A stretch of 35,103 nt of DNA from Erysipelotrichales bacterium (GCA_022508535.1 JAFLUZ010000004.1:82130-117232), one strand, 5' to 3'; shown: positions 24,594 through 34,601, counted from the stretch's first letter. Notes: a model not told the origin generated them from the letters alone. Translations and numbers: made by a program.

Positions 24594-26963
24594 TTAAATG
24601 ATTTTTTCTATTTCAAAACGAATAAAGTCGTCTTGCTTTGAAAGTTCATTCAAAAATTTTTCAGTCACATTTATTCCAGTTTCAGATATTTTAATTTCAT
24701 TTTTCAAATTTTCATTTTCTATAAAATTAATTAGTTGATAACTTAATCCACATTTTAATAATGCTATTGTTGTTTCGTCGGTGGTTCCGTATAAAAACTT
24801 ATTGTAAACTTCCTCTGTAATAAGTTTCAAATCAAAAAGACACTTAACCAATTTTGAAAATTTATAACTTATAAAATCATCTTCTAATTTGGATTTTATT
24901 ACAGCTAGGTTTATTTTTGATTTTACATCTTTAGTAGATAAATCTATATATGTTTTTCTTTTGGTATCATAGTTTTCAGAAATATATTCTGTTTCTCCAA
25001 AAGATTCTCCGACATAAAATAATGTATTAGTTTCTACACAACTTTTAAAATATTTTATGAAATATTTGATTTTGCTTTTTATATCAGAATAATATGTTCC
25101 TTTCATATAATAATTATAAAATGCTTGTGCTAAACTATTATTTAATCTAAGCAATTCAAAATCTATTAATTGCTTATTATTAAAATCTTTTATGAATATT
25201 TCAATGACTGATTCGACTAATTTTTCAAAAGTGATTGGATACGATATATTTTGAATTCTTTTCATTAATATCTTTACAATTTCATCGAAATCTCTATAAA
25301 ATTGATTAATTTCATTTTTAATTAAAACTATTCTTATTGAATTATCAAAACAGTTATCTATGTAACTATTTTCTAAATCTCTAATTCTATCTCTGTCTAT
25401 AGTATTCATATCGGAATTTGTTAATAATGGATTTTTTACATTATCAGTTCCATCACAGCGCAGCAATTTTATTTTATTTTTAAAATTTTGTTTTCCCCCA
25501 TAATTTTCTGTCTCAACAAAATGAATTGGGCAAAATAATTTATCTAACCTTGGTGGATCCGTAAATATTTCATTCAACCTATTCACACGACCACATAAAT
25601 TAATTAAATTGTTTTTATCTAATGATCTTACATTTAAAACAAATAAGCTATCAATAGGGAAATTGACGCCCTCTAAAACCGAAGTATTTGATATTAAATA
25701 TTTTATCTTATCGCATGTTTTGAATTTTGTTAATATATAGTCTTTTATTGAATCTGGAATTTTCCCATGAACATATATTATTCCTCTTCTAATCGAATCA
25801 ACCATTAAATATTCTTTATCTACATATTTTTCAATAATTGCAGCAATTTGATTTAGTTCAAAATCATTTAAATCATCTATCATTTCGCACAAGTTTTTTG
25901 CAAATTTTTCAATATCTCTAGGTCGGTGAAAATAAATTAGATTTTTTTTCTTCCCTTCTTTATTTAAGTAATCAAACCAGTCATTGTATTGGACATTGAA
26001 GGCATAATATTCGTCAGTGAATCTATTGTAACTAAAACAGTTCTTGTCTAAATCAAAATATTTTACACGATATTCTTTAATATTGAACTCGATTTTTTGT
26101 TTGTCTATATTATTATCGTCAATCTTCAAGTTATCGATATTGTTAATTAATGGTGATAAAAAAATCACTTTATGAATAGGATTGAGTTTTTTATTTAACT
26201 TTATTAGTCTGGCCAATAATATATTTCTATCGTTTTTTTCAAACAAATTATGAGCCTCATCTATATATAATATATCAAAATAAAAATTTGAATCTTGCAG
26301 TAGTCTAATCGCTCTTTCTTGTGTAAAAACACCTATAATTCTTTCTTCGCCAGAATATTCTGTATCATGAATCAAGAGTTTATACCCGTTTTCTTTCGCA
26401 ATGTCTTTTACATCTCTATATATTTGCCAAATTAATGCTTTTTTTGGAACAATTATGCCTACTTTTTTATTGTTTTGAAATATAATGTCATCTTTTATGA
26501 ATGAACTTTTACCAAATGAAGTAGGAGCAATATAAGCACGATACAATTCTTTCGAATGTATTAAATAATTTGTTTTTTCCTTTTGTTCCTTTAATTCGAT
26601 AATGTTTTCGGTTTTATATCGTTCAATGCCTTGTTCTATTATAGAAGTAAAAATATTTTTATTTTCATTAGTAATTAAGCATTTTGAAATTGGATAAAAT
26701 CCGTTATTTATTGAAAAATCCAGCAGTGGGGTTTTGTCAAATGAACTTAATGCATAAGACAAAACCAAAAAATAAGAAAATTCAAAATAGTCACTATTTT
26801 TAGTGCTATTATATTCTTCTAAAAATATTATGCTCATTGATAATACGAAAGATAACTCATCATGTGTTAATTTGCTGCCAATTGTTATTTTTTTTATTAT
26901 ATCGGCAAAATATTTGTCTTCATTTTTTAATCTACTAAACATATTTTTTGAAACACTATTCAT
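24594..26963 (-). CDS. hamB: Hachiman-type SF2 helicase (HamB-like)
   Basis: A 789-residue superfamily 2 helicase. Motif I is APTSFGKS (146-153), motif II DEAH (235-238, in LYIDEAHNLF), a motif III-like IFLSPL follows near 267, motif V is TSVLEGVNFP (427-436) and motif VI NLCGRVNR (455-462). The Ski2-like spacing and the long C-terminal helical part (about 500-789) fit HamB. In Hachiman the helicase holds the HamA nuclease and senses phage-altered or damaged DNA. The gene begins 2 bases after the HamA-like gene, with its ribosome site (GAGGA) over the end of that gene. It converges on the dehydrogenase gene with a 54-base gap and no clear terminator. Another helicase-nuclease defence type remains possible. 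Confidence 0.82.
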   Translation of the reverse strand: MNSVSKNMFSRLKNEDKYFADIIKKITIGSKLTHDELSFVLSMSIIFLEEYNSTKNSDYFEFSYFLVLSYALSSFDKTPLLDFSINNGFYPISKCLITNENKNIFTSIIEQGIERYKTENIIELKEQKEKTNYLIHSKELYRAYIAPTSFGKSSFIKDDIIFQNNKKVGIIVPKKALIWQIYRDVKDIAKENGYKLLIHDTEYSGEERIIGVFTQERAIRLLQDSNFYFDILYIDEAHNLFEKNDRNILLARLIKLNKKLNPIHKVIFLSPLINNIDNLKIDDNNIDKQKIEFNIKEYRVKYFDLDKNCFSYNRFTDEYYAFNVQYNDWFDYLNKEGKKKNLIYFHRPRDIEKFAKNLCEMIDDLNDFELNQIAAIIEKYVDKEYLMVDSIRRGIIYVHGKIPDSIKDYILTKFKTCDKIKYLISNTSVLEGVNFPIDSLFVLNVRSLDKNNLINLCGRVNRLNEIFTDPPRLDKLFCPIHFVETENYGGKQNFKNKIKLLRCDGTDNVKNPLLTNSDMNTIDRDRIRDLENSYIDNCFDNSIRIVLIKNEINQFYRDFDEIVKILMKRIQNISYPITFEKLVESVIEIFIKDFNNKQLIDFELLRLNNSLAQAFYNYYMKGTYYSDIKSKIKYFIKYFKSCVETNTLFYVGESFGETEYISENYDTKRKTYIDLSTKDVKSKINLAVIKSKLEDDFISYKFSKLVKCLFDLKLITEEVYNKFLYGTTDETTIALLKCGLSYQLINFIENENLKNEIKISETGINVTEKFLNELSKQDDFIRFEIEKII

Positions 26964-26965
26964 TT

Positions 26966-27721
26966 TTAATTCCTCAAATATTCTATAAAATCATTAAAAA
27001 TATAATTGTCGATGCAAACAATTATAATTTGCCGGTAGTTTGTATTTGTCAAAAGTGTATTTATATCACTAATTATTTCTGCTAAGTTTTGTGAGCTTGG
27101 TAAAAATAATGTTGAAACAGGAATTAGATTGAATTCGTTTATAGTATGCTTAACACCTTCTTGGAAATCTTTTGATAATTTCTTTACTTTTTGTTTTATT
27201 GAATCGTTTCGTTGATTGTTTTCTAAGTTGGAAATATGATGTACAGCGTTAAGCCATGGATTATTTCTGGACAAATCTTCAATAGCTGTTCTGATGGATT
27301 TTATAGCCTCATCAATTTTATTTTTATGGATATTTTCTTCTTTAGCCGACTTGCTTTCCATAATCCAAAAAATATTATTATAAGAATATAATCCATCAAA
27401 TCCTTTTTTCATTGAAGATTCTTCTAAATTCTTATACAGACATTGTTGCGTGAACCCTATTTTTCTAATGACAATGTGTGCAAAAAATTCAGCAATTGCG
27501 CCGTGTTGTTGCTGATCGTTTTTTTTGCATAAAATTTTATATATTTCTTTTTTAGTTGGTTCTAGATCATATGTGCTATCAGCATGTACAATATCTACAA
27601 ATTCATTGTCAATAGTGCTCTGTAAATCAGTCATATTATCAAATTTTACATAATATATTTTTGTGTTAATTTGATTTTTATTACTATTTATAAAATTAAT
27701 ATTATTTTCAACTATATTCAT
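26966..27721 (-). CDS. hamA: Hachiman-type nuclease (HamA/DUF1837-like, PD-(D/E)xK)
   Basis: A 251-residue protein with a PD-(D/E)xK nuclease core: E78 in GAIAEFFAH, D109 in KKGFDGLY, and E122-x-K124 in FWIMESKSA. This order and spacing fit DUF1837, the HamA family, whose nuclease is kept silent by HamB until infection or DNA damage releases it to degrade DNA. The C-terminal half (about 140-251) is helix then strand and may bind the helicase. All catalytic residues are present. It stands first in the two-gene operon, directly upstream of the helicase. The assignment rests on the motif plus this neighbour; sequence similarity could not be scored. Confidence 0.8.
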   Translation of the reverse strand: MNIVENNINFINSNKNQINTKIYYVKFDNMTDLQSTIDNEFVDIVHADSTYDLEPTKKEIYKILCKKNDQQQHGAIAEFFAHIVIRKIGFTQQCLYKNLEESSMKKGFDGLYSYNNIFWIMESKSAKEENIHKNKIDEAIKSIRTAIEDLSRNNPWLNAVHHISNLENNQRNDSIKQKVKKLSKDFQEGVKHTINEFNLIPVSTLFLPSSQNLAEIISDINTLLTNTNYRQIIIVCIDNYIFNDFIEYLRN

Positions 27722-27751
27722 ACTTCTGCCCTTATACCCAACTTCAAAAAA

Positions 27752-27760
27752 ATTTTATCA
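27752..27760 (-). promoter_or_regulatory. Extended -10 candidate for hamA-hamB
   Basis: On the minus strand TGA-TAAAAT about 30 bases before the hamA ATG. No clear -35; AAGGG before the ATG is the likely ribosome site. Confidence 0.4.
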
Positions 27761-27979
27761 TATTTTGGGAATATTTAAAAGTGGTAATGTAAGTTGAATA
27801 AATGAATTGCGTTTTTAACTCAATATATTAACTATAAGTTTGGTTTGAAATTAAGTGCAGAAATGCAAAACATATAAAGCAACATTAATTTTTATTTTTA
27901 ACATTGTATCGTAGAAAAAATATTTTGATTTAGACGAGATATTAACTAATAATTATTTGTCTGTTCCAAATATTATGTC

Positions 27980-28007
27980 TTGACACAAATTGCGAAATGC
28001 ATATAAA
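27980..28007 (+). promoter_or_regulatory. Strong plus-strand promoter without a gene
   Basis: TTGACA (27980-27985), 16-base spacer, TATAAA (28002-28007). Downstream to 28156 there is only an 11-codon frame (ATG at about 28049), then the antisense strand of res. It may drive a small or antisense RNA. Confidence 0.45.
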
Positions 28008-28156
28008 TAATATAAGTGAAAAAAACTAGTACGAAATATTTTTATAATTTTTTATGCTTAGTCTTACAAGTTCTTTATTCTGCATCTAAATTATTGTATG
28101 TATATTATGTTTTCGTTAAAAACAATCGAACGATGAATATATTTTATTATTTTATA

Positions 28157-30784
28157 TTATAATAATTTTTCTTTAAAATATTTATCAAATTCATTTTTGG
28201 TGGATGATTCATTATAAAATGGCATGCCCCAAATTCTATAGTCGTTATCATCTACGTAGATCTTAACAGGGATTGCTTTTGATTCTAGCTCCAACAAGAA
28301 ATCATTTTTCCATTTGTCGTTTGATAACAAATGTTCACCTTTTGGTTCAATGAATACACATAAATAATCATTTTTTGCATTGTCTTTTTTTTGTTTTAAT
28401 ATTAAGAAATAATCCGGCTCAAATCTTTCTCCATTTTCAAATGAGTATAGTTTTATTACAAGCTCATTGCGGATTAAATATATTTCTTGATATTTTTTGT
28501 TCAGCGAATCAATCATTGAGTCGAAATATGTAACAAATTTTTTTTCTTCAGATGTGCCCTTATTATCATTATATACATACCAATCTTTTTGACTGATGTC
28601 TAGTCTAAAGATCTCTGGGACTTTGAGATCGTTTTGTGAAATGCCTTCACCGAAATTATCACTATTCATTCTGTCGTAAGATATTTGTCTTACAATAGGC
28701 TTATGTAATAATTCAGATATTCGTTTAGGTGTAAATTGACGTGTTCCTTCAAATGTGATTTCGATTTTTTGAACAAAAGAAGATATTTTATTCATTACTT
28801 TCAAACAAGCATTATAAATATCGATATAGTTTAAAGTATTATTTTGAGATAAAAAGCAAATTGTAATATTTCCTAAATAATTATCATCTAATAAAAATTC
28901 TTTTTGGCTTTTTAAGTTTGGAAATTTTTCTAATAGGATTTCAAATGATAATGAAGAATAATATGAGCGAAACGCCTTATAAACAACATTTATTGGTAAT
29001 TCCTTAATTTTTTTTGTGATTCTATTATAATTTATTCCTTCAACATTATTTTCATTAAATAAAATTCCTTCTCTTGATTTACCACCTCCACAATAAAATG
29101 GAATGATTTCATCTCTTAATTTTTGTGGTATGGAAGTAATCGATAATCTGGACTTTTCAACTCTTTCGTTCACAAATACGACGCCTTCTTGATAAGTTTT
29201 TGTTTTTTTAAAACTATCCTTTAGGCTATATTTAACTTCAATTTTTTTCTCGGGCTCAAAACCTGTTTTTTGAAGCGCAAGTTTAAGTTCGGTAATATAT
29301 CTGGCTTCGTTAACGCAATGATAAATTAAAGTTTCGCATATTGCTTCAGGGTTTTCTATATCATTTGTATATTTCTTTTTGTCTAACGACTGCTCTTCAT
29401 TGAATTTAAATGGGAAATATCTTGCACCACGACCAATTAATTGTGCTTCTGCTATTGTGAAATCGGATGGCTGACCATGCTTTCCGCCTTGTCTAGTATC
29501 AAATAATCTAACTATGTCATATAATCCTAATACATCCCACCCTTCATTTAATTTAGAAACAGTGAATATTAATCTATAATTATTATTTTTATCATCCAAG
29601 GTGTTTGCTTTTGTATAGATGTCCTCAGTAGTGGTTGAATCACCATTCATTTGAAGAGCATTTTCTTCAGCAAAATCAATTTTTATCATATCTGCTAATG
29701 ACTCATTAGAAATTTTATTTTCTTCAAAAAAATTAAAAGCATTAGTTAAGTATCTAGATTTAAATTCGTTATCGTTTTGCATTTTAATTGCATTAATTTC
29801 ATCTGGATTAAATGCCTTTAATTTCTCATAAAATTCAATATAAAATTTTTTACTATCTGCGATTCTATAGGACTTGAGCATTACTATAGGCTTAGAATAT
29901 ATGCCATATTTATTAAAATATAGCTTTCTAAATTCACTTAAAATGAGTGCTTGCAATGTTCTTTGCCATGGGGTTACATTGCTAGAAAAATTACTAAACT
30001 CTTTTGTAAATCCATTTTCTCTAAATTCTCTTAATGTATAATTAAATATGATTTTATCCAAATACTTGGATAATACATTTTGGTCTTTTAAATTACAAGT
30101 AGCCGTAAATTCTAATAAAACATTGTCTTTATTAGCCATGAAAATCCTGTTAATTGTATATTCCCAAGTTTTCTCATTAGCAATATCATCTTTGTCACTT
30201 TTTGAAGTTAAAGAGTTTAAATGATGTGCTTCATCGGCCAACAATACTACTTTGGTATTTTCAAAGTCTTCATACGTTAGAGCATTTTCTTTGCTTGTTA
30301 ACAACTCACTATGTATTCCTTGAACGGTATTAAAAGCAATGCAAATATCTTCGCCATAATTGGATTGAAAATTGTCTACAATTCTGATATTAATTTTTTT
30401 TCCATTCATTAAAATAAATTTTGAAAACAAATATTTTCTAGAATTTATATCAGTGAAATTTATTTTTGTTTTATTTACAATACTGGTTTGGTTAGTAAAA
30501 AACAAAAAATTTCTATAACCTAGATTGTAATAATACAATATATCCATAGCCATTATGATGGTTTTGCCTGAACCTGTAGCCATGTGATAGAGCAAATGCG
30601 TTTGTTTGTTCTTTGATGCTTTTGGATTTTCAAGATATAGTATTGTATTTTTAATGGCGTTTTTTTGATATTCTCTTAATTTTATATGTGATGATAAATT
30701 TGAAGTTATGTAATCTGGAATTTGTGGCAAAGAAATATATTCTTTTACACTATCTAATTTCTGGTATAAAAATTGTTCACTCAT
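28157..30784 (-). CDS. res: Type III restriction enzyme, Res subunit
   Basis: An 875-residue protein with an SF2 translocase followed by a nuclease. Walker A is ATGSGKT (69-75), DEAH at 184-187 (LLADEAHHLN), and later SKLNEGWDVLGL and QLIGRGARYFPF, as in other Res subunits. The C-terminal endonuclease has FEPDYF (P790-D791) and IEPKG (E813-P814-K815), the PD-x-EPK core of type III enzymes. With Mod it cuts DNA some 25 bases from unmodified asymmetric sites in head-to-head pairs after ATP-driven movement. Its ATG overlaps the mod stop by one base (TAATG), so translation is coupled. All key residues are in place. Confidence 0.95.
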   Translation of the reverse strand: MSEQFLYQKLDSVKEYISLPQIPDYITSNLSSHIKLREYQKNAIKNTILYLENPKASKNKQTHLLYHMATGSGKTIIMAMDILYYYNLGYRNFLFFTNQTSIVNKTKINFTDINSRKYLFSKFILMNGKKINIRIVDNFQSNYGEDICIAFNTVQGIHSELLTSKENALTYEDFENTKVVLLADEAHHLNSLTSKSDKDDIANEKTWEYTINRIFMANKDNVLLEFTATCNLKDQNVLSKYLDKIIFNYTLREFRENGFTKEFSNFSSNVTPWQRTLQALILSEFRKLYFNKYGIYSKPIVMLKSYRIADSKKFYIEFYEKLKAFNPDEINAIKMQNDNEFKSRYLTNAFNFFEENKISNESLADMIKIDFAEENALQMNGDSTTTEDIYTKANTLDDKNNNYRLIFTVSKLNEGWDVLGLYDIVRLFDTRQGGKHGQPSDFTIAEAQLIGRGARYFPFKFNEEQSLDKKKYTNDIENPEAICETLIYHCVNEARYITELKLALQKTGFEPEKKIEVKYSLKDSFKKTKTYQEGVVFVNERVEKSRLSITSIPQKLRDEIIPFYCGGGKSREGILFNENNVEGINYNRITKKIKELPINVVYKAFRSYYSSLSFEILLEKFPNLKSQKEFLLDDNYLGNITICFLSQNNTLNYIDIYNACLKVMNKISSFVQKIEITFEGTRQFTPKRISELLHKPIVRQISYDRMNSDNFGEGISQNDLKVPEIFRLDISQKDWYVYNDNKGTSEEKKFVTYFDSMIDSLNKKYQEIYLIRNELVIKLYSFENGERFEPDYFLILKQKKDNAKNDYLCVFIEPKGEHLLSNDKWKNDFLLELESKAIPVKIYVDDNDYRIWGMPFYNESSTKNEFDKYFKEKLL

Positions 30785-32457
30785 TATTTTTCTCCATAAA
30801 AAGATTTGCTAAAACAAATATCGTTTTGAGAAACATTTAAATTTTTGTCATCTTTATCACTATAATTTACATATAAATTATTTTTATCGATTAAAGCAAT
30901 TAATATCTTTTTTTTATCATCAAATGATAATTTGTTAAATTCATCTATAATTTCAGCTGTTTTCATTATATCTATATTAATCTTATAATTAACCACAAAA
31001 GGATTATTTAGTAATTCTTCATATAAATTATTAATTCTTGTTTCGCTGACATTGTTGATTGAATCTATCCATATATCGTTTTGTTTTAGTAATTCACAAT
31101 AAACATAAGATCCTCCACCATGCCAATTGTTTTTCTTAGATATTCCACTTTGTTCGCCTTGTATAACTTTATTCATTCTTCTAATTGTTATATCAATATG
31201 TTTATCTAATTGCTCGCAAATAATATATCTTCTATTTAGTTTATGAGCAACTGCTCCTGTTGTTCCAGTCCCGCCAAAAAAATCTAAAACTATATCTCCT
31301 TCTGATGTGTGTGCTTTTATTATTCTTTCTATCAGTTTTTCTGATTTTTGACCTTTTACTTCATCATCTTTATTAAGCATTTTTGAAACTGTTTCACCAG
31401 AAAACGATACTATAGCAATACTATTTAAATCATCATATTCATTTCCATTCCACACATCCTCAATAGGGTATTTTTCTACACTACCTTTGGCAATTTTTTT
31501 GAACTCTTCTTTTGGAATGTAATACTTATTAAAAGTTAATGCATCTGAATTTTTTGAATAAAACAATATTGTATCGTGATTTCTGATCCAATTTTTATCT
31601 TTTGTCTTATATCCAGACAGCCATCCAATTCTCCATATTATTTCTCTTTGGAAATTTTCTTCACCAAAGATTTCATCCATTAGAACTTTTGCATAGTGAA
31701 CCTGATGATAATCCAGTTGAACATAAATAGCACCATCGTTTGATAATAGTTTTTTTGCAACTTCTAGACGATTTTTCATAAATGTTAGCCAAGTGCTTCT
31801 ATTAAATTTGTCATTATACCCAAATGAATCGTCGCCAGTATTATAAGGAGGATCAATATATATTAATTTAATTTTTCCTTCGTATCTTGGAAGCAAAGAA
31901 TATAGGATTACTAAATTGTTTCCTTTTATAATATAATTGTCATTAAGAGAGCAATTGGAGTTTTCTAATATTTGTCCATTATATTTATAATGTCTTTTTA
32001 ATACCTTTGGCTCAAAAATTGTATCAATATCTGTTTTACATAGTATTTCATTAATAAAACACTCATCTCTTTTTTCTTCTTCCTTTGTTTGACCTCCCAT
32101 TAAAACACATTCTTTATAAGGATATGATAAAACCACATTATCAGTTTGCTTGAGGAAATTGCTATTTTCGTCAAGCAATCCAATTTTATTTTTGAACGAT
32201 GTGAAACTATTTGGTAGAAATTCGGAACTATTAATAATCCATGAAAAAGCAACTTTATCAAATACTAATGTTCCATTTATATTTGAAAAAAAAGTTCTTT
32301 TTAGTGTTTCATTACATAAAAGAAGTGATATTAACTCATTTTCCATATTTAAAGCATCACTTTGAATTTTGCTTTTTAGTATTTTTTTATCTTCGTCAAG
32401 ATATTTTTCATGACTTTCTAAAACATATTTTAATTCTTCAATGACTTTATTATTCAT
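30784..32457 (-). CDS. mod: Type III DNA-methyltransferase, Mod subunit
   Basis: A 557-residue adenine-type DNA methyltransferase. The catalytic motif DPPY (202-205, in [13 protein letters not shown]) precedes the AdoMet motif [11 protein letters not shown] (392-402), which is the beta-class order with the target-recognition region between them (about 240-380). The N-terminal 200 residues are helical, as in type III Mod proteins. It recognises the asymmetric target and methylates one strand, protecting the host and guiding Res. The recognition region gives no clue to the target site. GGAG lies before the ATG and an extended -10 promoter further up. No long repeat tract suggests phase variation. 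Confidence 0.95.
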   Translation of the reverse strand: MNNKVIEELKYVLESHEKYLDEDKKILKSKIQSDALNMENELISLLLCNETLKRTFFSNINGTLVFDKVAFSWIINSSEFLPNSFTSFKNKIGLLDENSNFLKQTDNVVLSYPYKECVLMGGQTKEEEKRDECFINEILCKTDIDTIFEPKVLKRHYKYNGQILENSNCSLNDNYIIKGNNLVILYSLLPRYEGKIKLIYIDPPYNTGDDSFGYNDKFNRSTWLTFMKNRLEVAKKLLSNDGAIYVQLDYHQVHYAKVLMDEIFGEENFQREIIWRIGWLSGYKTKDKNWIRNHDTILFYSKNSDALTFNKYYIPKEEFKKIAKGSVEKYPIEDVWNGNEYDDLNSIAIVSFSGETVSKMLNKDDEVKGQKSEKLIERIIKAHTSEGDIVLDFFGGTGTTGAVAHKLNRRYIICEQLDKHIDITIRRMNKVIQGEQSGISKKNNWHGGGSYVYCELLKQNDIWIDSINNVSETRINNLYEELLNNPFVVNYKINIDIMKTAEIIDEFNKLSFDDKKKILIALIDKNNLYVNYSDKDDKNLNVSQNDICFSKSFYGEK

Positions 32458-32915
32458 ATCGATTTTTCTCCTTAATTTGAGATATTAATAATTGACAACA
32501 TATTAGCATAATAAATCACATTATATATATGTATCATAATTATTTTACTATTTTTTTCATAAAAAAACAATTTGTGTAAGATATATATGGTTAATTTTAC
32601 AATTTTATCAAATGCCATATCGCTACTAGTTATAAATTGTTATTTATTAAAAATTTAGATTAGATTTTTTTAAACATAATCATACATGCATTTTGAAAAT
32701 TAGTTAAATTTATATGAATTGAAGCGAACTGTATAAGATGAATTCAAAAGAATTATATCGGATAATTTTTTGTTCTTTTTGATTTTTAGCACTAATCGCA
32801 TTTCTACAATACAATGCAAATTTAACGCGACGTTATGCTTCATTTGACTTTTTTAATATCTATCTAATAGTTGAAATTAATTTGATTTTTAAAATCCTTC
32901 AATATCATTATTATT
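32458..32915. other. Non-coding gap between the type III system and the PIN-like gene
   Basis: About 455 AT-rich bases without a convincing frame. The mod promoter is at its left end. There is a run TTTTTTT-CAT-AAAAAAA at about 32554 that could form a weak stem. No antitoxin-like small gene is visible beside the PIN-like gene. Otherwise I see nothing in it. Confidence 0.5.
32500..32508 (-). promoter_or_regulatory. Extended -10 promoter of mod-res
   Basis: On the minus strand TGC-TAATAT, about 43 bases before the mod ATG; no good -35. Confidence 0.4.
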
Positions 32916-34601
32916 TTACCATAGTAAATTAATTTCGCTTTCTAAGTATTCTATTTGAGATGATATGTTTTCATTAGTGAACTGTTCTATTCTATTTTTT
33001 TCTTTTTCTATTGTCTTATATTGATCAAGCAACTCTAAAGGATAAGAGTGCTTATGATAGAAGCAAATCCTTTCTCCTGTTCTTTGACTTACAAAAATGG
33101 TGTCTAAATCAAAACACTCTTTTAATTCTAGCAATCCTTCATCAAAGCAATAGAAATAAGGTACTAATAAGTCTACACCCTGATCCATTGCAGAACAATT
33201 GGCTTCAAGAAGCCACAAATGAAGAACATCCCAAGCCATATTACGTAAATCTTTAGTAATGTTTTTAGCATTACGTTGTATTTTCTTAAAAAAGCGATAT
33301 TGATTTGATTTTGTGAAAAGATTATATGCAATCTCAATAAATGGCTCGCGAAATACAAATAAAATCTCATCCATATATGAACAAAATTTTTCTATTTTTT
33401 GCAATGGTGTCATTTTATTAAATTTAAAATGAAATAAACACATCGATAGTAACATTGCATAGCCTATATTATATTCGTTCTTTATCGTATAAAAAAAATC
33501 ATTGTCATTAAGCAAAATATTTAAGTTATTAAAGTTTTCTAGTCTATACCATTCATCATTAGGATAAAAGTATTTTTCCACACTTGAAAGTGTTTTAAAT
33601 ATTTTATCTTTATTCATAGGATAAAAGGTATAATTTTCTAATATATACGGACCAAAATCAAATGTTGCGCCTGCATTTTTAATGTTGATTATGCCTTTAA
33701 TTGAGTTTCTTATATTTTCTGACAAATTGGCTTCTTTACCATCTACTAGTGTTCTTATAAAGGACACTGTATTGGAATCCAAAGATACATTTCTTTGTGT
33801 TAATGATTTACAGTGTATCCTTTGCGTTGTCATCCCACTTACAAAATTTACTTTTCCACCATAAAATGGTGAATAAAGTTTTTTTGAAATATCTTTGATT
33901 TGATTAAATAGTTTATATAAATCAACAGGAATAAAATCACCTTGTTGACCATTGTTGACTTTAATAAATGTCACATCTAAAAGCATGTCTATATTTTCAT
34001 AATATATGTCATAGGCATCATCAAAATTTTTAGCATCAGCAATTCTCTTTAATAAAAAATATTCATCTGAAGTTGCATATAGAGGTATTGCTGTAAAATA
34101 TTTATCTATTACTTTTTCAAATGCGATTCTTGCTTCTTTAGAAATATCTAATCCAATTCTATATTTTTCCATTTCAATTGTTTTATAAATGTAATATATA
34201 TCTAACAGTACCTTTTTGCTATAATCAACTTTATTTAGTAATATGTTTCGTGCTAGCTTGATTTTGTCCGCAAAAGAAATTTTTTCATTAAGTAATCCTA
34301 TATCGGTATTAAGTAAAAGATCAAAAAAGTCGTTTTTTGAATTGATATGTATAGTTTTTTTATACAAATCGCATAAAAACAAATATGCTTCTTCTTGCTT
34401 TTTTAGAGAATTTAATAGTTGCTGCTCAATTGTATTTAATTTTTTAGAAATATAATTTTTCACATTATTTTGATGATTATTGTAAGTGCTAAATGGAACA
34501 TTATGTAGGCCAGTATTATCAGCAATTTTAAATAGTTCTCCTATATTGATTCTTAAGGATTCTAAAATATTATTTTTTTTGGATGGATTGTTTCTTTTCA
34601 T
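32916..34601 (-). CDS. Large unrecognised protein with predicted PIN-type nuclease domain
   Basis: A 561-residue protein with no signal peptide or membrane helix. The first 260 residues are helical and unrecognised. From about 270 the spacing of acidic residues looks like a PIN nuclease: NVSLDSNTVSFI (D275, like the first-strand DTN motif), FDFGPYILENY (E322), RNMAWDVLHLWL (D458) and PYFYCFDEGLLEL (D487), with a helical insertion between the second and third. PIN domains are metal-dependent ribonucleases, common as toxins and defence effectors. ATG 34601 is preferred: GAGGG lies 8 bases before it, while an ATG at 34616 precedes that site. It has its own promoter and no partner gene. The PIN reading comes from motifs by eye and could be wrong; the open frame and ribosome site make the gene itself secure. 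Confidence 0.8.
   Translation of the reverse strand: MKRNNPSKKNNILESLRINIGELFKIADNTGLHNVPFSTYNNHQNNVKNYISKKLNTIEQQLLNSLKKQEEAYLFLCDLYKKTIHINSKNDFFDLLLNTDIGLLNEKISFADKIKLARNILLNKVDYSKKVLLDIYYIYKTIEMEKYRIGLDISKEARIAFEKVIDKYFTAIPLYATSDEYFLLKRIADAKNFDDAYDIYYENIDMLLDVTFIKVNNGQQGDFIPVDLYKLFNQIKDISKKLYSPFYGGKVNFVSGMTTQRIHCKSLTQRNVSLDSNTVSFIRTLVDGKEANLSENIRNSIKGIINIKNAGATFDFGPYILENYTFYPMNKDKIFKTLSSVEKYFYPNDEWYRLENFNNLNILLNDNDFFYTIKNEYNIGYAMLLSMCLFHFKFNKMTPLQKIEKFCSYMDEILFVFREPFIEIAYNLFTKSNQYRFFKKIQRNAKNITKDLRNMAWDVLHLWLLEANCSAMDQGVDLLVPYFYCFDEGLLELKECFDLDTIFVSQRTGERICFYHKHSYPLELLDQYKTIEKEKNRIEQFTNENISSQIEYLESEINLLW

Larger units (their letters stand above)
27722..28156. other. Non-coding gap between the Hachiman and type III systems
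   Basis: AT-rich, with no plausible protein frame. The hamA promoter candidate lies at its left end. In the middle is a strong plus-strand promoter with a perfect TTGACA that points towards the end of res and has no gene behind it. No repeat or mobile-element end is recognised. Confidence 0.5.

Noticed and set aside
24594-32457. A single larger system (BREX- or DISARM-like) made of the helicase, nuclease, Res and Mod genes
   Set aside because: The two pairs are separated by a 435-base gap and have their own promoters; Mod and Res have complete type III features and no PglX, PglZ, BrxL or DrmB-like protein is present.
32458-32915. Small antitoxin gene next to the PIN-like gene
   Set aside because: No frame with a ribosome site was found on either strand; the few open stretches are very short.
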